From Clitoria ternatea (lineage: Eukaryota > Streptophyta > Magnoliopsida > Fabales > Fabaceae), in contig CM075672.1 of NCBI GenBank assembly GCA_037962975.1, positions 58,970,501 through 59,034,500 on the forward strand: 64,000 bases of DNA, given 5' to 3'. The notes beneath the pieces were generated by a model. That model was not told where the DNA came from. It searched no databases and was given only the letters and a program-made list of their open reading frames with translations. Made by a program: the position numbers and the translations under genes. This document shows positions 1 to 11,600 of the stretch, piece after piece (position 1 is the first letter of the stretch; each line of letters opens with the position of its first letter).

Positions 1-536
1 ATATTTTTCCAGGAGGTTGCCTACCCTCCTTAAGTAAGATAACATCAGCCATGGCAGCCACATCCAGATTATGGTACAAGTTATATGTATATGCTGAGTT
101 CTCTCAAATAAGCATTCCCTTTAATCTTTTCTAACTTAAATGAATATTCTTAAATGTAGTGTGGAGCAACCAAACACTCAGATGCTGGAGAAAAAACTTC
201 ATAGGAAGGCAAAGGTGTGTTATGCTGTGTTAATAATTTGAGAAACTTATTTCTCTATATTTTCGGTGTTTATTATTCAGGCTCAAGTCAAGTAGGATTA
301 GTATGAATGGTAGATATTAAATTCAAGTAACTACATATTACTTGCATTAACTAATTATTGAAAATTTATTTTGTGCTCGCAGGAAAATCTTGGTTCTTGG
401 ATTTAATGAAAAATTCACCAGGACTTGGGAATACTATTTTGATTATTGTGTTGTGGGTTTTAAGTCACGCACACTTGGGAATTATCAGATATATAAGAGT
501 TACTACTTACTATTACAATCATCATCATGGTATTAA
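1..536. other. Flank with no recognised feature
   Basis: AT-rich sequence in which I recognise no domain. It is continuous with the pseudogene piece that follows and, across the E1 insertion, with 11889-11989. An open frame covers 358-536 ahead of the recognisable ligase segment, but its residues do not resemble a known domain, so I do not count it as coding. Confidence 0.5.
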
Positions 537-702
537 GGACTACATTATCTCCAAGTCTGTGGGCGTATGTGGTGCAAAAAATATTCTTACACATGATCTT
601 TTACCAAATAAGACACTAAGAGATACCATCAATCAAATATTAGAGTCAAACAATAACAGTGCTGAAAATGCTTGTAGCACTTTTCAAGCTCAAGGTTATT
701 GA
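537..702 (+). pseudogene. Fragment of a PQT3/RBBP6-like (DWNN-domain) E3 ubiquitin ligase
   Basis: About 54 codons resemble the end of the RING/U-box region of plant PQT3-like proteins, E3 ubiquitin ligases carrying an N-terminal DWNN domain. Visible landmarks are DYIISKS, VCGA, the segment DLLPNKTLRDTINQILES, and ENACSTFQ. The cysteines that should precede DYIISKS are replaced by an unrelated Y/H-rich stretch, so the RING is incomplete. The match stops at CTCAAG|GTTATTGA, which looks like an exon end followed by a 5' splice site. The rest of the gene is not visible; E1 is inserted 26 bases downstream. I infer a dispersed exon-sized relic rather than a working gene. The family assignment comes from recognition of the conserved segment, not from a search. 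Confidence 0.7.
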
Positions 703-1124
703 AACTATTATGATTGATTCTTGGATTATTATTGTAACATCCTAGGTTAATTTACCTTTTCCTTTTCACACGGCGGATTATTTCCACAATAAACTTTTCG
801 CGTTTGATAAAAATTTAGGTCTTAATATAAAATAATATTTACTTTCTTAATAAACAGCCCACTCGGCCATGATGTAAAAATAATATTCACTTCTTTTAGT
901 TACCTTCTAAATAATAGAGTCATACTCATTGTAAGCAAAACCAATCGATAATAAATCTTTTGGTAAAAGTATGTTAAAAGTAATAACCGATCGGAATTGA
1001 TTCAACTCGGTCTTGATATAAAATAGTGTTTCTTAAATATATTCAAATAATGATAAGAACGTACACAAAATAATGTTCGATCGGGAACACCTTTCTTAAT
1101 AAAGTAGAGTTAAAACAGCAGGGG

Positions 1125-1158
1125 AAGAAGAAGAAGAAGAAGAAAAAGAAGAAGAAGA
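1125..1158. repeat. (GAA)n microsatellite in E1 3' LTR
   Basis: About eleven GAA units with one AAA interruption. The other LTR carries an uninterrupted copy at 9071-9101, so the tract predates insertion and has changed length since. Confidence 0.9.
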
Positions 1159-2106
1159 CAGGGGTCACTCGCCTGAGCGAGACCCCAAGGTGTTGAGGCG
1201 AACTTCGAGAGTCGCTTAAGCGAGTGCCGACTCGCTTGAGCGAATGCCATACGTTGATCTGAAACAAAACGTAAATAGGAATTCACATCGAGGTTTCACT
1301 CGGTAAACGGGTTTACTCGGCAAAAGGGGTTTCACTCGGAAAACACTCGACCTCCATTCACTCGGGCATACTACACTTGACCCCTTACTACCCTTCACTC
1401 AGAAAGGTTCGCTCGGTCACAGCTCCTTCTGGAATAATCTAACCCCCTACACTCGGTAAGAGTTTCTCCGGATATCCTCACTCAGGAAAACACCCCAACC
1501 TTACTTCACCCGGCAGAGACTCTCTCGGCACATTTTATTCAGAACATTCCCACTTCCCTTCGGAGGCACTCAAATGTTTACTTGGTACATTCTACTTTTC
1601 TTCACTCGGAGTCATTATGCATCTTCTTCACTCGGAATCCTTATCCCATCCAATTTCACTCGGGACAATCTAACCTTCCACCCAGAAGGGGATCTCTCGG
1701 TTATTCTTTTCTCGGGAATGAATCCGCTAGTTAATCAGTTGTCACAGCAAACATTAGAAAATATATATATATATCAAGTATATTATAATATAAATTCGTA
1801 TCCGATTCAACTTAAGTTGACACACAGGTAATATTAGACACTCGGAAAATCCTTATATACACATGTACTCTACATAATCACTCAAAATCACTCGGGCCTT
1901 GGCATCGGTCTTCCCCTTGGCGCGACTCCATGGCTCCGGCTTCCTCCCTGTCACTGGTTACTAAATTGAAAACAGCAACAAGGGTGAGTGTTTGGCATCA
2001 TAATTAATATAGAACGAAATTTAACAAGTTATATATATATAAGTTACGTCCGATTGCATTTTCATCACTCGGCAATTATAATACATCATACTCGGTAATT
2101 AATTCA

Positions 2107-2253
2107 CACTCGGCCAATAGAACAAACTTCACTCGGCAAATACAACAAATTTCACTCGGCAAATATAACAACTGTCACTCGGGAAATATAACAAATGTCA
2201 CTCGGCAAATATAACAATTGTCACTCGGTAAATATAACAAATGTCACCCGGCA
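2107..2253. repeat. 23-bp tandem array in E1 3' LTR
   Basis: Seven units begin at 2107, 2130, 2153, 2176, 2199, 2222 and 2245, an exact 23-bp period. Each starts with CACTCGG or a one-base variant and continues with an AT-rich AAATATAACAA-like spacer. The array lies downstream of the TATA box, so it would be part of the transcribed leader. Confidence 0.9.
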
Positions 2254-2357
2254 AATCTACATATCACAACTTATATTTCATCAATTATCACAACTGACTC
2301 TCAGATAAAATTTGACGCCTAGTATCCGGATACTAAAGGATCGACCTTCAGCTGGAA

Positions 2358-2467
2358 GTCCGACTTGACATCCCATGAACCCGACTTGGTTCACTGAGCC
2401 CGACTTGGCTCCCCCTCAACAACTGGGTCAAAGACCTCTGGGTAGCTTAACTGGGTCCGACTTGACC
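2358..2467. repeat. Hairpin cluster with constant CGACTT loop, E1 3' LTR
   Basis: Four stem-loops share the loop CGACTT while their stems differ: GTC/GAC at 2358, TGAACC/GGTTCA at 2376, GAGCC/GGCTC at 2396 and GGTC/GACC at 2454. A fifth, GGTC-AAA-GACC, lies at 2426. On the sense (minus) strand the loop reads AAGTCG. The second LTR repeats the cluster at 10308-10417, with the second stem weakened by one G-to-A change. Confidence 0.8.
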
Positions 2468-3998
2468 ACTGAAGCCAAAAACAGGGTAATTCATACCGTT
2501 GGTCGTCCTCCACCACATAATCACATTCCATCATATAAACATAAACATATCATTCCGATTACCACTTGCAACTGTCAAAAACTGACCTATGCTCACAGCG
2601 TAGGGCGACCGACTCGTCAAGCCCCTCAACATAACATACCGATTACCACAACCATCACGTATTTCATGCCATTGTAAGCCATACACACATACATGCATAC
2701 ACATACAACTCATCCAACATTATCTCAACATTAAATATTTCAAGCTCATGACATGATTAACTCAACCACACACCCGATCTTCAACTTATCGGTGTACACA
2801 GTCACACATGTACAAACATGGGCATGCAACAACATTCAATAACATTTTCTTACCCTGTTCATACCGTTCAATGACTCGGATGGGAAATAAGTCCTATTCA
2901 AATTAATCATAACCCGAACACCCCCTTACCTCGGTTCCACACTTCGATGATCTACTCCTGGTGTCGATCTCGTCCTCTGAGCACTGGATTCACAGTCTCA
3001 ACTCTGTCACTCAGCCTTTCGTTGTTTAATCTACTACCTACGGGTCAGAATGCAAAACTCGTTAACTCAACACCCTCGGCTCTAAGGGCCACACTCGAGC
3101 TCACACTCACCAGAGGAGTGGAGAACAGACTTGTATACAGCCATGCATGGTCACTTGGCTACCAGAGAAACAAAGGGATAAGGACCCACAAACAAAACGG
3201 ATCAGTGGACTCACCTTGAGGCCACGGTCACAGAAATGAGCCCAACACTTGGTTTCGATACAAATGAGATCCTCTCCTGGAACATGCAACCCAGCAACGA
3301 GAGAGGAGAAACGAAGAAGAAGGAGAAACAGACCAAGGAAGAAAAAGAAGAAGTAGTTCTCATAAATAATGAAGAGGGAGAGAGAGAATTTCCTTTTATA
3401 CAAGGCTTAGGGGCAAGACACCCTTTTCCCCTTACTTCATTTGCATTCTCATTAAAAGTTTTTGATTAATTTCACCACATTGGACCCTTTTATAATTAAC
3501 CAACCAACTACACTTATTTACTTTCACAAAGTTTAATTATTCATAATTATCTAATACTTCATAGGAGTATTAACCCGATCTGGATACCTGCCAACCGGTA
3601 TCCTGGCATAGTGTCCCCACCTCGGTAATCCGAGCTAACGCTTGAGGGATCAGACACTTCATCCATTCTCACATCCTGGTTACGTATATCTGTTTGCCTC
3701 AGTCATTATAAGAGGTTGATCCGGACTATAATTCCTAGTTAGGCATTCTCCTCACACTGGTTAGTCCAAGACCACACCGGGCACACCGGATAAGCATCAG
3801 TTACAAGACAGTACGCCTTTGACCATTCTCCCATGTGCAACTGATCTTCAACACCGTTTGGTCCTCACATCTGAGACCGGTCTGACACCAGATTTCTTGA
3901 CCCCGGTTCAGGTAGATCAAATATTAAATAAATCTCTAAAACATTTGCTAATATTTTCCACTCTTTATAATCTTTATTAAAATACCAGGAATGTTACA

Positions 3999-4035
3999 TC
4001 CACCCCCCCTAAAAGGGGATTTCGTCCCCGAAATC
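3999..4035 (-). promoter_or_regulatory. E1 polypurine tract and adjoining stem-loop
   Basis: Reading the minus strand into the 3' LTR, a T-rich stretch is followed by eight G residues and GTGGA directly before TGTAACA. This is the expected primer for plus-strand DNA synthesis. Just upstream lies a perfect 7-bp stem with a 4-base loop (4018-4035, GATTTCG-TCCC-CGAAATC on the plus strand). The stem-loop lies almost entirely beyond the stop codon of the chromodomain frame. Confidence 0.85.
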
Positions 4036-4330
4036 AATGTTCTGATTGAAAAAGATGAGGGTACATCTGCTTCATATTCGATTCTAATTCCCAGGTGTAG
4101 GTTATCCAATCCAAGTTCTGCCATTTTACCTTTACCAACGGCACCTCCTTGTTCCTTAACCGTTTGGTTTGATACTCCTCAATACTGATCAGTATAGCTT
4201 CCACTGTCAGATCTTCCTTCAATTTGATGGAGTCACTCGGAACAATCATTGTGTCGCACGGAATATAGGCTCGAAGTTGTGATACATGAAACACGTTGTG
4301 GATGTTAGTCAACAACTGGGGAAGATCCAG
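4034..4330 (-). pseudogene. E1 chromodomain at the C terminus of pol
   Basis: Residues such as VKVKWQN, TYTWELES and MYPHLFQ form a chromodomain-like fold following the IEEYQTKRLRNKEVPL linker. In chromoviruses this module is thought to tether integrase to modified histones and so bias insertion toward heterochromatin. It is preceded in the same frame by a stop at 4331-4333 that reads as CGA changed to TGA. The segment is continuous with integrase in frame but cannot be translated as one protein. Confidence 0.85.
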
Positions 4331-4333
4331 TCA

Positions 4334-5345
4334 GTAAGCAACTTCACCAATCCGTTCCAATATTTGGTATGGTCCGATGTATCTCGGATTAAGCTTCTGG
4401 CTCTTCAAGATCCGACCTACACCTTTAGTCGATGAAATCCTCTGGAACACCCAGTCTCCCACTTGAAATTCGAGTGGCCTATGCCCATTATCATAATAGC
4501 TCTTTTGTCAGTCTTGGGTAATTTTTATCTTCTCTCGGATTAAAGCAACTTATTCGTTCATTTCTTGAATCAGCTCAGGCCCCAGATGAATGGCATCGCC
4601 ATTCTCATTCCAACATAATGGAGTACGACATTTCCGACCATAAAGGGCTTCATACGGAGACATTCCAATGCTACTATGATAACTGTTATTGTACGCAAAC
4701 TCCACCAAGGGCAAGTATCTCTCCCATGATCCGCCCTGCTCTAACACACATGCCCTCAGCATATCCTCAAGAGTCTGTATTATCCGCTCCGACTGGCCAT
4801 CGGTCTGGGGATGGTAGGCCGAGCTCAGTCTGAGCTCAGTACCTAGTTCTTGTTATAGGCTCCCCCAAAATCTTGAAGTGAATCGAGGATCCCAATCGGA
4901 AATAATGCTTGAGGGTACGCCGTGCAGTCGTACAATCTCAGTAACATACAGCCTAGCCAGTCGGTCTAACGACCATTTCATATTCATCGCCAGGAAGTGG
5001 GCGCTCTTGGTCAGTCGGTCAACAATTACCCAAATCGCGTTGCACCCGGATCGAGTACGAGGTAGCCCGGATACGAAGTCCATGGTAATGCTCTCCCATT
5101 TCCAGATCAGAATCTCTGGAGGTTGAAGCAAACCTGGGGGTCGCTGATGTTCAACTTTGCATTTCTGGCATACCACACAGGATTTCACGTACTCGGTTAT
5201 TGCCTTCTTCATGCCCGGCCACTAGAATTCCTTCTTCAAGTCGTGATACATCTTTGTCACACCAGGATGAATACTCAGAGAGCTCCTGTGTGCCTCAGCT
5301 AACACGGCTTGCCTGAAATCACCGTGTACAGGCACCACCACTCGG
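4334..5345 (-). pseudogene. E1 integrase
   Basis: Integrase joins element DNA to the host chromosome. The order is an HHCC zinc-binding segment (the H-x3-H region near 5300 and CVVC-x2-C near 5170), then the catalytic core with D in MDFVSGLPRT, D in the SDWDPRF segment, and E in GQSERIIQTLED. A GPY/F-like module follows (LNPRYIGPYQILERIGEV). One arginine in the usual SDRDPRF motif reads as tryptophan, a CGG-to-TGG change. In-frame stops lie near 5221 (before WPGMKK), 4852 (before QELG), about 4548 and 4508. At least two are one C-to-T change from CAA or CGA. The whole frame is otherwise intact. Confidence 0.9.
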
Positions 5346-5347
5346 TC

Positions 5348-6906
5348 TCAGAATCTCCATATTCCATCGTTACCCCGAGTTAACTCCATATCCTTACCTC
5401 GTGCCTGAGTGTCAATCAGTTTCAGCAACTCCTCATCGTCTTTCTGAGCAACAACAATAGATTCCAGAAATTCGTTGGAGATCTTCAACATTTTGACTGT
5501 CATTGGGTTTGGAGCGTCCATAACGACTCCAATGTTCATATCCCTAAAACTCTCTAGCAATTCCTGCTCTCTGCCCATGAAGTAAGCCGTGTGCAACACC
5601 TTTCTGCTCAGTGCATCGGCAACAACATTCGCTTTGCCCGGGTGGTACCTCAAGTCGAAGTCATAATCCTTCAAGTACTCCACCCATCTCCTCTGCCTCA
5701 TATTTAACTCCTTTTGATCGAATAAATACTTCAAGCTTTTGTGGTCACTGAACACCACAAAGCGGGACCTATATAGGTAATGACGCCAAATCTTTAATGC
5801 ATATACTACTGCTGCCAGCTCCAGATCATGAGTCGGATAGTTCAATTCATGAGGTCTCAATTGCCTGGAGGCATAGGCAATCACCTGGTCGGATTGCATC
5901 AGTACGCATCCCAAACCGAACTTGGATGCATCACAATACACTATAAATTCCTGTGTTACATCGGGCAATGCAAGCACTGGGGCAGTCGTCAAACACCGTT
6001 TGAGAGTCTGGAAACTCAGCTCGCACTTTTTCGACCACACAAAGGGACTCTCTTTTCTTGTTAACCGAGTCAGAGGAAGTGCTATCCGAGAGAACCCTTC
6101 AATGAAACGCCGATAGTATCCAGCTAATCCGAGGAAACTCCTGATTTCAGTTACCGACCTCGGCCTCTCCCAAGCCATAACCGCCTCAATTTTAGTCGGA
6201 TCAACCGAGACGCCCTCTCGGGAAATCACATGTCCCAAGAATTGTACACCACTTTCCCAGAAATCACACTTGGATAGTTTAGCATACAATTTCTTCTCTC
6301 GGAGTATCTGCAAAATAATCTGAAGGTGTTGAGCATGCTCCTCAACCGACTTCGAATACACCAGAATGTCATCAATGAATACCACCACAAACTGGTCCAA
6401 GTACGGTTGAAAAATTTGATTCATATAGTCCATGAAGATGGCAGGGGCATTTGTTACCCCAAAGGGCATTACAATGTACTCGAAGTGCCCATAACGAGTC
6501 CGAAACGCTGTCTTGAGAATATCTTCCGACTTCACTCGAATCTGGTGATATCCTGACCTCAAATCGATCTTAGAAAACACAACAGTGCCTCTCAACTGGT
6601 CCAGCAAGTCATCAATCCGAGGCAATGGATATTTATTTTTAATCATCAATTTATTCAGCTGTCGGTAATCGATGCACATTCACATGCTACCGTCCTTCTT
6701 CTTTACCAATAACACCGGAGCGCCCCATGGTGAGGCACTCGGTCGGATGAAGCCTTTTTCGAGCATCTCATTCACTTGCTTCTTTACCTCGGCTAATTCC
6801 ACCGAAGACATCCTATATGGCGCACGGGACACAGGCTCGGCCCCGGGAATCAAGTCAATAGAGAAATCAATCTCCCGACTCGGAGGCAACTCCAGAATTT
6901 CTTCTG
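5348..6906 (-). pseudogene. E1 reverse transcriptase and RNase H
   Basis: Reverse transcriptase copies the element RNA and RNase H removes the template. The RT is recognised by FIRPSASPWGAPVLLVKKKDGS, CIDYRQLN, FSKIDLRSGYHQIRV, MPFGVTNAPAIF and the active-site motif VVFIDDILVYS. RNase H follows with YCDASKFGLG, the ELAAVVYALKIWRHYLY segment and FSDHKSL. A stop at 6680-6682 between KKDGSM and MCIDYR fits CGA changed to TGA. The frame ends at 5348 with a similar TGA. Upstream, protease and RT lie in different frames: a single-base deletion near 6906 shifts the frame within the protease-RT linker. Confidence 0.93.
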
Positions 6907-7029
6907 AAAAACATCAGGAAATTCGTATACAACAGGAATATCACTCGGCATAAGGTTATACCAACCCTCCGAAGCAAATAAAATAACATATGTGGCTGAG
7001 ACATCACTCACCACGTCCTTCTTGTTGAG

Positions 7030-7422
7030 TTCCTAAGAGAAAACAATACTCTTCCGATAGCAGTCGACCATCACATGATTAGCAGCTAGCCAATCGAGAC
7101 CTAGAATAACATCTAAGTTCCTCAACAGCATACAGATAAAATTCACTCGAAAAGTACGGTCTTCAATTTGCATCGGCAATTCTCTACACACGGTGGTTAT
7201 GTGGAAAGTGGAACCAGTTGGAGTAGAAACAATAAGAGCGTTCTCCATTAAACCGATCGGCAAACCAAGCCGTCGCACACAACTCTCGAAAATAAATGAA
7301 TGGGTCGCGCCCAAATCATAAATTACATCAACAAGATAACCACAGATAAGGCACTTACCCTGTACCAATTTGTCATTCCTCATGGCTTCCGAGGCATCAA
7401 AAGCGAATACCCGCCCAATCAT
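7030..7422 (-). pseudogene. E1 aspartic protease
   Basis: The retropepsin that would cut the Gag-Pol polyprotein. The active-site motif is YDLGATHSFI, followed by the hydrophobic ILGLDWLAANHV flap/second motif typical of Ty3/gypsy proteases. It is in the same frame as gag, consistent with a single Gag-Pol reading frame in the ancestor. The frame ends at a TAG (7030-7032) after SIVFS, likely a CAG or similar codon altered by one transition. Confidence 0.88.
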
Positions 7423-7566
7423 GGCATTCTGGGCACCACTGGACTGGGCATCAGATCTTCCCGATTGTTGGCCTCCTCGACCAGCACCATGCCTGCCTCC
7501 TCTCTGAAAATTGGCACCCCGAGTCCCAGAAGGGTTGGCTCGGTTGCCTTGCCTACTCTGCTGCTG

Positions 7567-8448
7567 CCTCTATGGGCAATCGGGCCTGAGGTGCCCCAGC
7601 TGTCCACACTGGAAGCATACAATCTGATTGGCCAGACAATGTTTTGAAATATGGCCCTCTTGGCCACAATTGTAGCACGCACAGCTACCAGATAGATTAC
7701 CCGATCGGCCAGTAGAACCCCGACCGGAAGAGGATGAAGAAGTAGCAGAAGACTTGCCGCCCCGAAAGAATTGGCCCATCCTCTTGAAGCTGAACCCCTT
7801 TGCTTTCAGTGGCTTTTTGTCTCTCGGCTGAGATGTCCTTTGTAACTACACCTCTTTGGTCAGCCTAGCTTTGTTCACCAGAGTCGGGTAGTCCTGAATC
7901 TCCATCGATACAATTACACTACGGAGTTCAATCTGTAGTCCAGCCTCGTATTTAGCACACTTGTTGCCCTCAGTCCCTTCCAACAAGAAAGGATGGTAAA
8001 AATCACACAGCTCATCGAACTTGCTGGTGTACTCAGCCACAGACAGCCGACCTTGCTCCAACTTTAGGAATTCCATTTCCTTCCGGATTTTGTAGTTATC
8101 CGGGAAGTACTTAACAAGGAATCTCCTTCAGAAATTTGCCCATACTAGTGGCTCATTTGCCGCGTTCATCTGCACCTTCACCCGAGACCACCATACTCTA
8201 GCCTCATCTTTTAATTGATAGGTGGCAAACAAAACCTTTTGCTCCTCCGAGCACTCAAAATACTCAAAGACCTGCTCAATGTCCCTGATCCAAATGTATG
8301 CCCTGTCATAATCGTGTCCTCCCTTGTAGGCCGGGGGATTCCTTTTCAGGAATTTATCCAGAGTGGGACCAGACTCGGTCCTACTCATCAGCTGGGTAAA
8401 TTTGGAGAAGAAATCGTCTTCTCCACCGGAACTGGTTCCTTCGGCCAT
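7567..8448 (-). pseudogene. E1 Gag with two zinc knuckles
   Basis: Gag forms the virus-like particle and binds element RNA. The start ATG at 8448 follows a leader of about 220 bases from the primer site. The capsid region contains RNPPAYKGG, the KVLFATYQLKDEARVWW segment, KLEQGRLSVAEYTSKFDELC and YEAGLQIELR. The C-terminal part holds two CX2CX4HX4C knuckles, CYNCGQEGHISKHC and CFQCGQLGHLRPDC. Stops at 8125-8127, 7843-7845 and 7567-7569 break one continuous frame. The last two are TAG, one C-to-T change from CAG. Confidence 0.9.
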
Positions 8449-8666
8449 ATTGTAATTCTATAATGAGCAAACACATCACCATTAATAACCAATGCCAACC
8501 AGGGAGTCGGAGATTTACCTCACACACATAAAATACCACGCCAATGGAGTGCCAAGGGACAATGCCAGGCTGCACAAACAAAACACAATATAATTGAATG
8601 CAACCAGCCCTCATGGGACTCATACAATCACTGGATTGACCCCTGCACCCGGCTCTAGAAAGAACT

Positions 8667-8678
8667 GCTCTGATACCA
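8667..8678 (-). promoter_or_regulatory. E1 primer-binding site (initiator tRNA-Met)
   Basis: Minus-strand TGGTATCAGAGC begins two bases after the 5' LTR end. It complements the 3' end of plant initiator tRNA-Met, the usual primer for chromoviruses. Confidence 0.93.
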
Positions 8679-8680
8679 AC

Positions 8681-11600
8681 TGTAACATCTAGGTTAATTT
8701 ACCTTTTCCTTTTCACACGGTAGATTATTTCACAATAAACTTTTTACGTTTAATAAAAAATTAGGTCTTAATATAAAATAATATTTACTTTCTTAATAAA
8801 CAGCCCACTCGGCCATGATGTAAAAATAATATTCACTTCTTTTAGTTACCTTCTAAATAATAGAGTCATACTTATTGTAAGCAAAACCGATCAAAAATAA
8901 ATCTTTTGGTAAAAGTATGTTAAAAGTAATAACCGATCGGAATTGATTCAGCTCGGTCTTGATATAAAATAGTGTTTCTTAAATATATTCAAATAATGAT
9001 AAGAATGTACATAAAATAATGTTCGATCGGGGACACCTTTCTTAATAAAGTAGAGTTAAAACAGCAGGGGAAGAAGAAGAAGAAGAAGAAGAAGAAGAAG
9101 ACAGGGGTCACTCGCCTGAGCGAGACCCCAAGGTGTTGAGGCAAAGTTCGAGAGTCGCTTAAGAGAGTGCCGACTCGCTTGAACGAATGTCATACATTGA
9201 TCGGAAACAAAACGTAAATAGGAATTCACATCGAGGTTTCACTCGGTAAACGAGTTTACTTGGCAAAAGGGGTTTTACTCGGAAAACACTCGACCTCCAT
9301 TCACTCGGGCATACTACACTTGACCCCTTACTACCCTTCACTCCGAAAGGTTCGCTCGGTCACAGCTCCTTCGGGAATAATCTAACCCCCTACACTCGGT
9401 AAAAGTTTCTCCGGATATCCTCACTGGGGAAAACACCCCAACCTTACTTCACTCGGCAGAAACTCTCTCGGCCACATTTTATTCAGAACATTCCCACTTC
9501 CCTTCGGAGGCACTCAAATATTTACTTGGTACATTCTACTTTTCTTCACTCGGAGTCATTATGCATCTTCTTCACTCGGAATCCTTATCCCAGCCAATTT
9601 CACTCGGGACAATCTAACCTTCCACCCAGAAAGGGATCTCTCGGTTATTCTTTTCTCGGGAATGACTCCGCTAGTTAATCAGCTGTCACAGCAAACATTA
9701 GAAAATATATATATATATCAAGTATATTATAATATAAATTCGTATCCGATTCAACTTAAGTTGACACACAGGTAATATTAGACACTCGGAAACTCCTTAT
9801 ATACACATGTACTCTACATAATCACTCAAAATCACTCGGGCCTTGGAATCGGTCTCCCCCTTGGCGTGACTCTATGGCTCCGACTTCCACCCTGTCACTG
9901 GTTACTAAATTGAAAACAACAGCAAGGGTGAGTGTTTGGCATCATAATTAATATAGAACAAAATTTAACAAGTTATATATATATATATATAAGTTACGTC
10001 CGATTGTATTTTCATCACTCGGCAATTATAATACATCATACTCGGTAATTAATTCATACTCGACCAATAGAACAAACTTCACTCGGCAAATACAACAAAT
10101 TTCACTCAACAAATATAACAAATGTCACTCGGGAAATATAACAAATGTCACTCGGCAAATATAACAAATGTCACTCGGCAAATATAACAAATGTCACCCG
10201 GTAAATCTACATATCATAACTTATAATTCATCAATTATCACAACTGACTCTCAGATAAAATTTGACGCCTAGTACCCGGATACTAAAGGATCGACCTTCA
10301 GCTGGGAGTCCGACTTGACATCCCGTAAACCCGACTTGGTTCACTGAGCCCGACTTGGCTCCCCCTCAACCACTGGGTCAAAGACCTCTGGGTAGCTTAA
10401 CTGGGTCCGACTTGACCACTGAAGCCAAAAATAGGGTAATTCATACTGTTGGTTGTCCTCCACTACATAATTACATTCCATCATATAAACATAAACATAT
10501 CATTCTGATTACCACTTGCAACTGTCAGAAACTGACCTGTGCTCACAGTGTAGGGCGACCGACTCGTCAAACCCCTCAATATAACATACCGATTACCACA
10601 ACCATCATGTATTTCATGCCATTGTAAGCCATACACACATACATGCATACACATACAACTCATCTAACATTATCTCAGCATTAAATATTTCAAGCTCATG
10701 ACATGATTAACTCAACCATACACCCGATCTTCAACTGATCGGTGTACACAGTCACACATGTACAAACATGGGCATGCAACAACATTCAATAACATTTTCT
10801 TACCCTGTTCATACCGTTCAATGACTCGGATGGGAAATAAGTCCTATTCAAATTAATCATAACCCGAACACCCCCTTACCTCGGTTCCACACTTCGATGA
10901 TCTGCTCCTGGTGTCGATCTCATCCTCTGAGCACTGGATTCACAGTCTCAACTCCGTCACTCAGCCTTTCGTTGTTTAATCTACTACCTACGGGTCAGAA
11001 TGCAAAACTCGTTAACTCAACACCCTCGGATCTAAGGGCTACACTCAAGCTCACACTCACTAGAGGAGTGGAGAACAGACTTGTATACAGCCATGCATGG
11101 TCACTTGGCTACCAGAGGAACGAAGGGATAAGGACCCACAAACAAAACAGATCAGTGGACTCACCTTGAGGCCACGGTAGCAGAAATGAGCCCAACACTT
11201 GGTTTTGATACAAATGAGATCCTCTCCTGGAACATGCAACCCAGCAATAAGAGAGGAGAAACAAAGAAGAAGGAGAAACAGACTAAGGAAGAAAAAGAAG
11301 AAGTAGTTCTCGTAAATAATGAAGAGGGAGAGAGAGAATTTCCTTTTATACAAGGCTCAGGGGCAAGACAGCCTTTTCCCCTTACTTCATTTGCATTCTC
11401 ATTAAAAGTTTTTGATTAATTTCACCACATTGGACCCTTTTATAATTAACCAACCAACTACGCTTATTTACTTTCATAACGTTTAATCATTCATAGTGTC
11501 ACCACCTCGGTAATCCGAGCTAACGCTTGAGGGATTGGACACTTCATCCGTTCTCACATCCTGGTTACGTATATCCATTTGCCTTAGTCATTATAAGAGG

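Larger units (their letters stand above)
733..3998 (-). repeat. E1 3' LTR
   Basis: This 3266-bp LTR is the downstream copy, since the element reads on the minus strand. In transcription order it holds a short U3 (3998 to about 3400), a TATA box, and a long R-U5 region. The latter contains a hairpin cluster with constant CGACTT loops (2358-2467), a 23-bp tandem array (2107-2253), dozens of CACTCGG motifs (about 1290-2260), a group of CGCTTAAGCG-like palindromes (1160-1245) and a GAA microsatellite (1125-1158). The open frames inside it are short and resemble no protein. Confidence 0.95.

Noticed and set aside
8667..8678. tRNA-Met gene fragment
   Set aside because: Only the 3'-end complement is present, next to an LTR, so it is a primer site.
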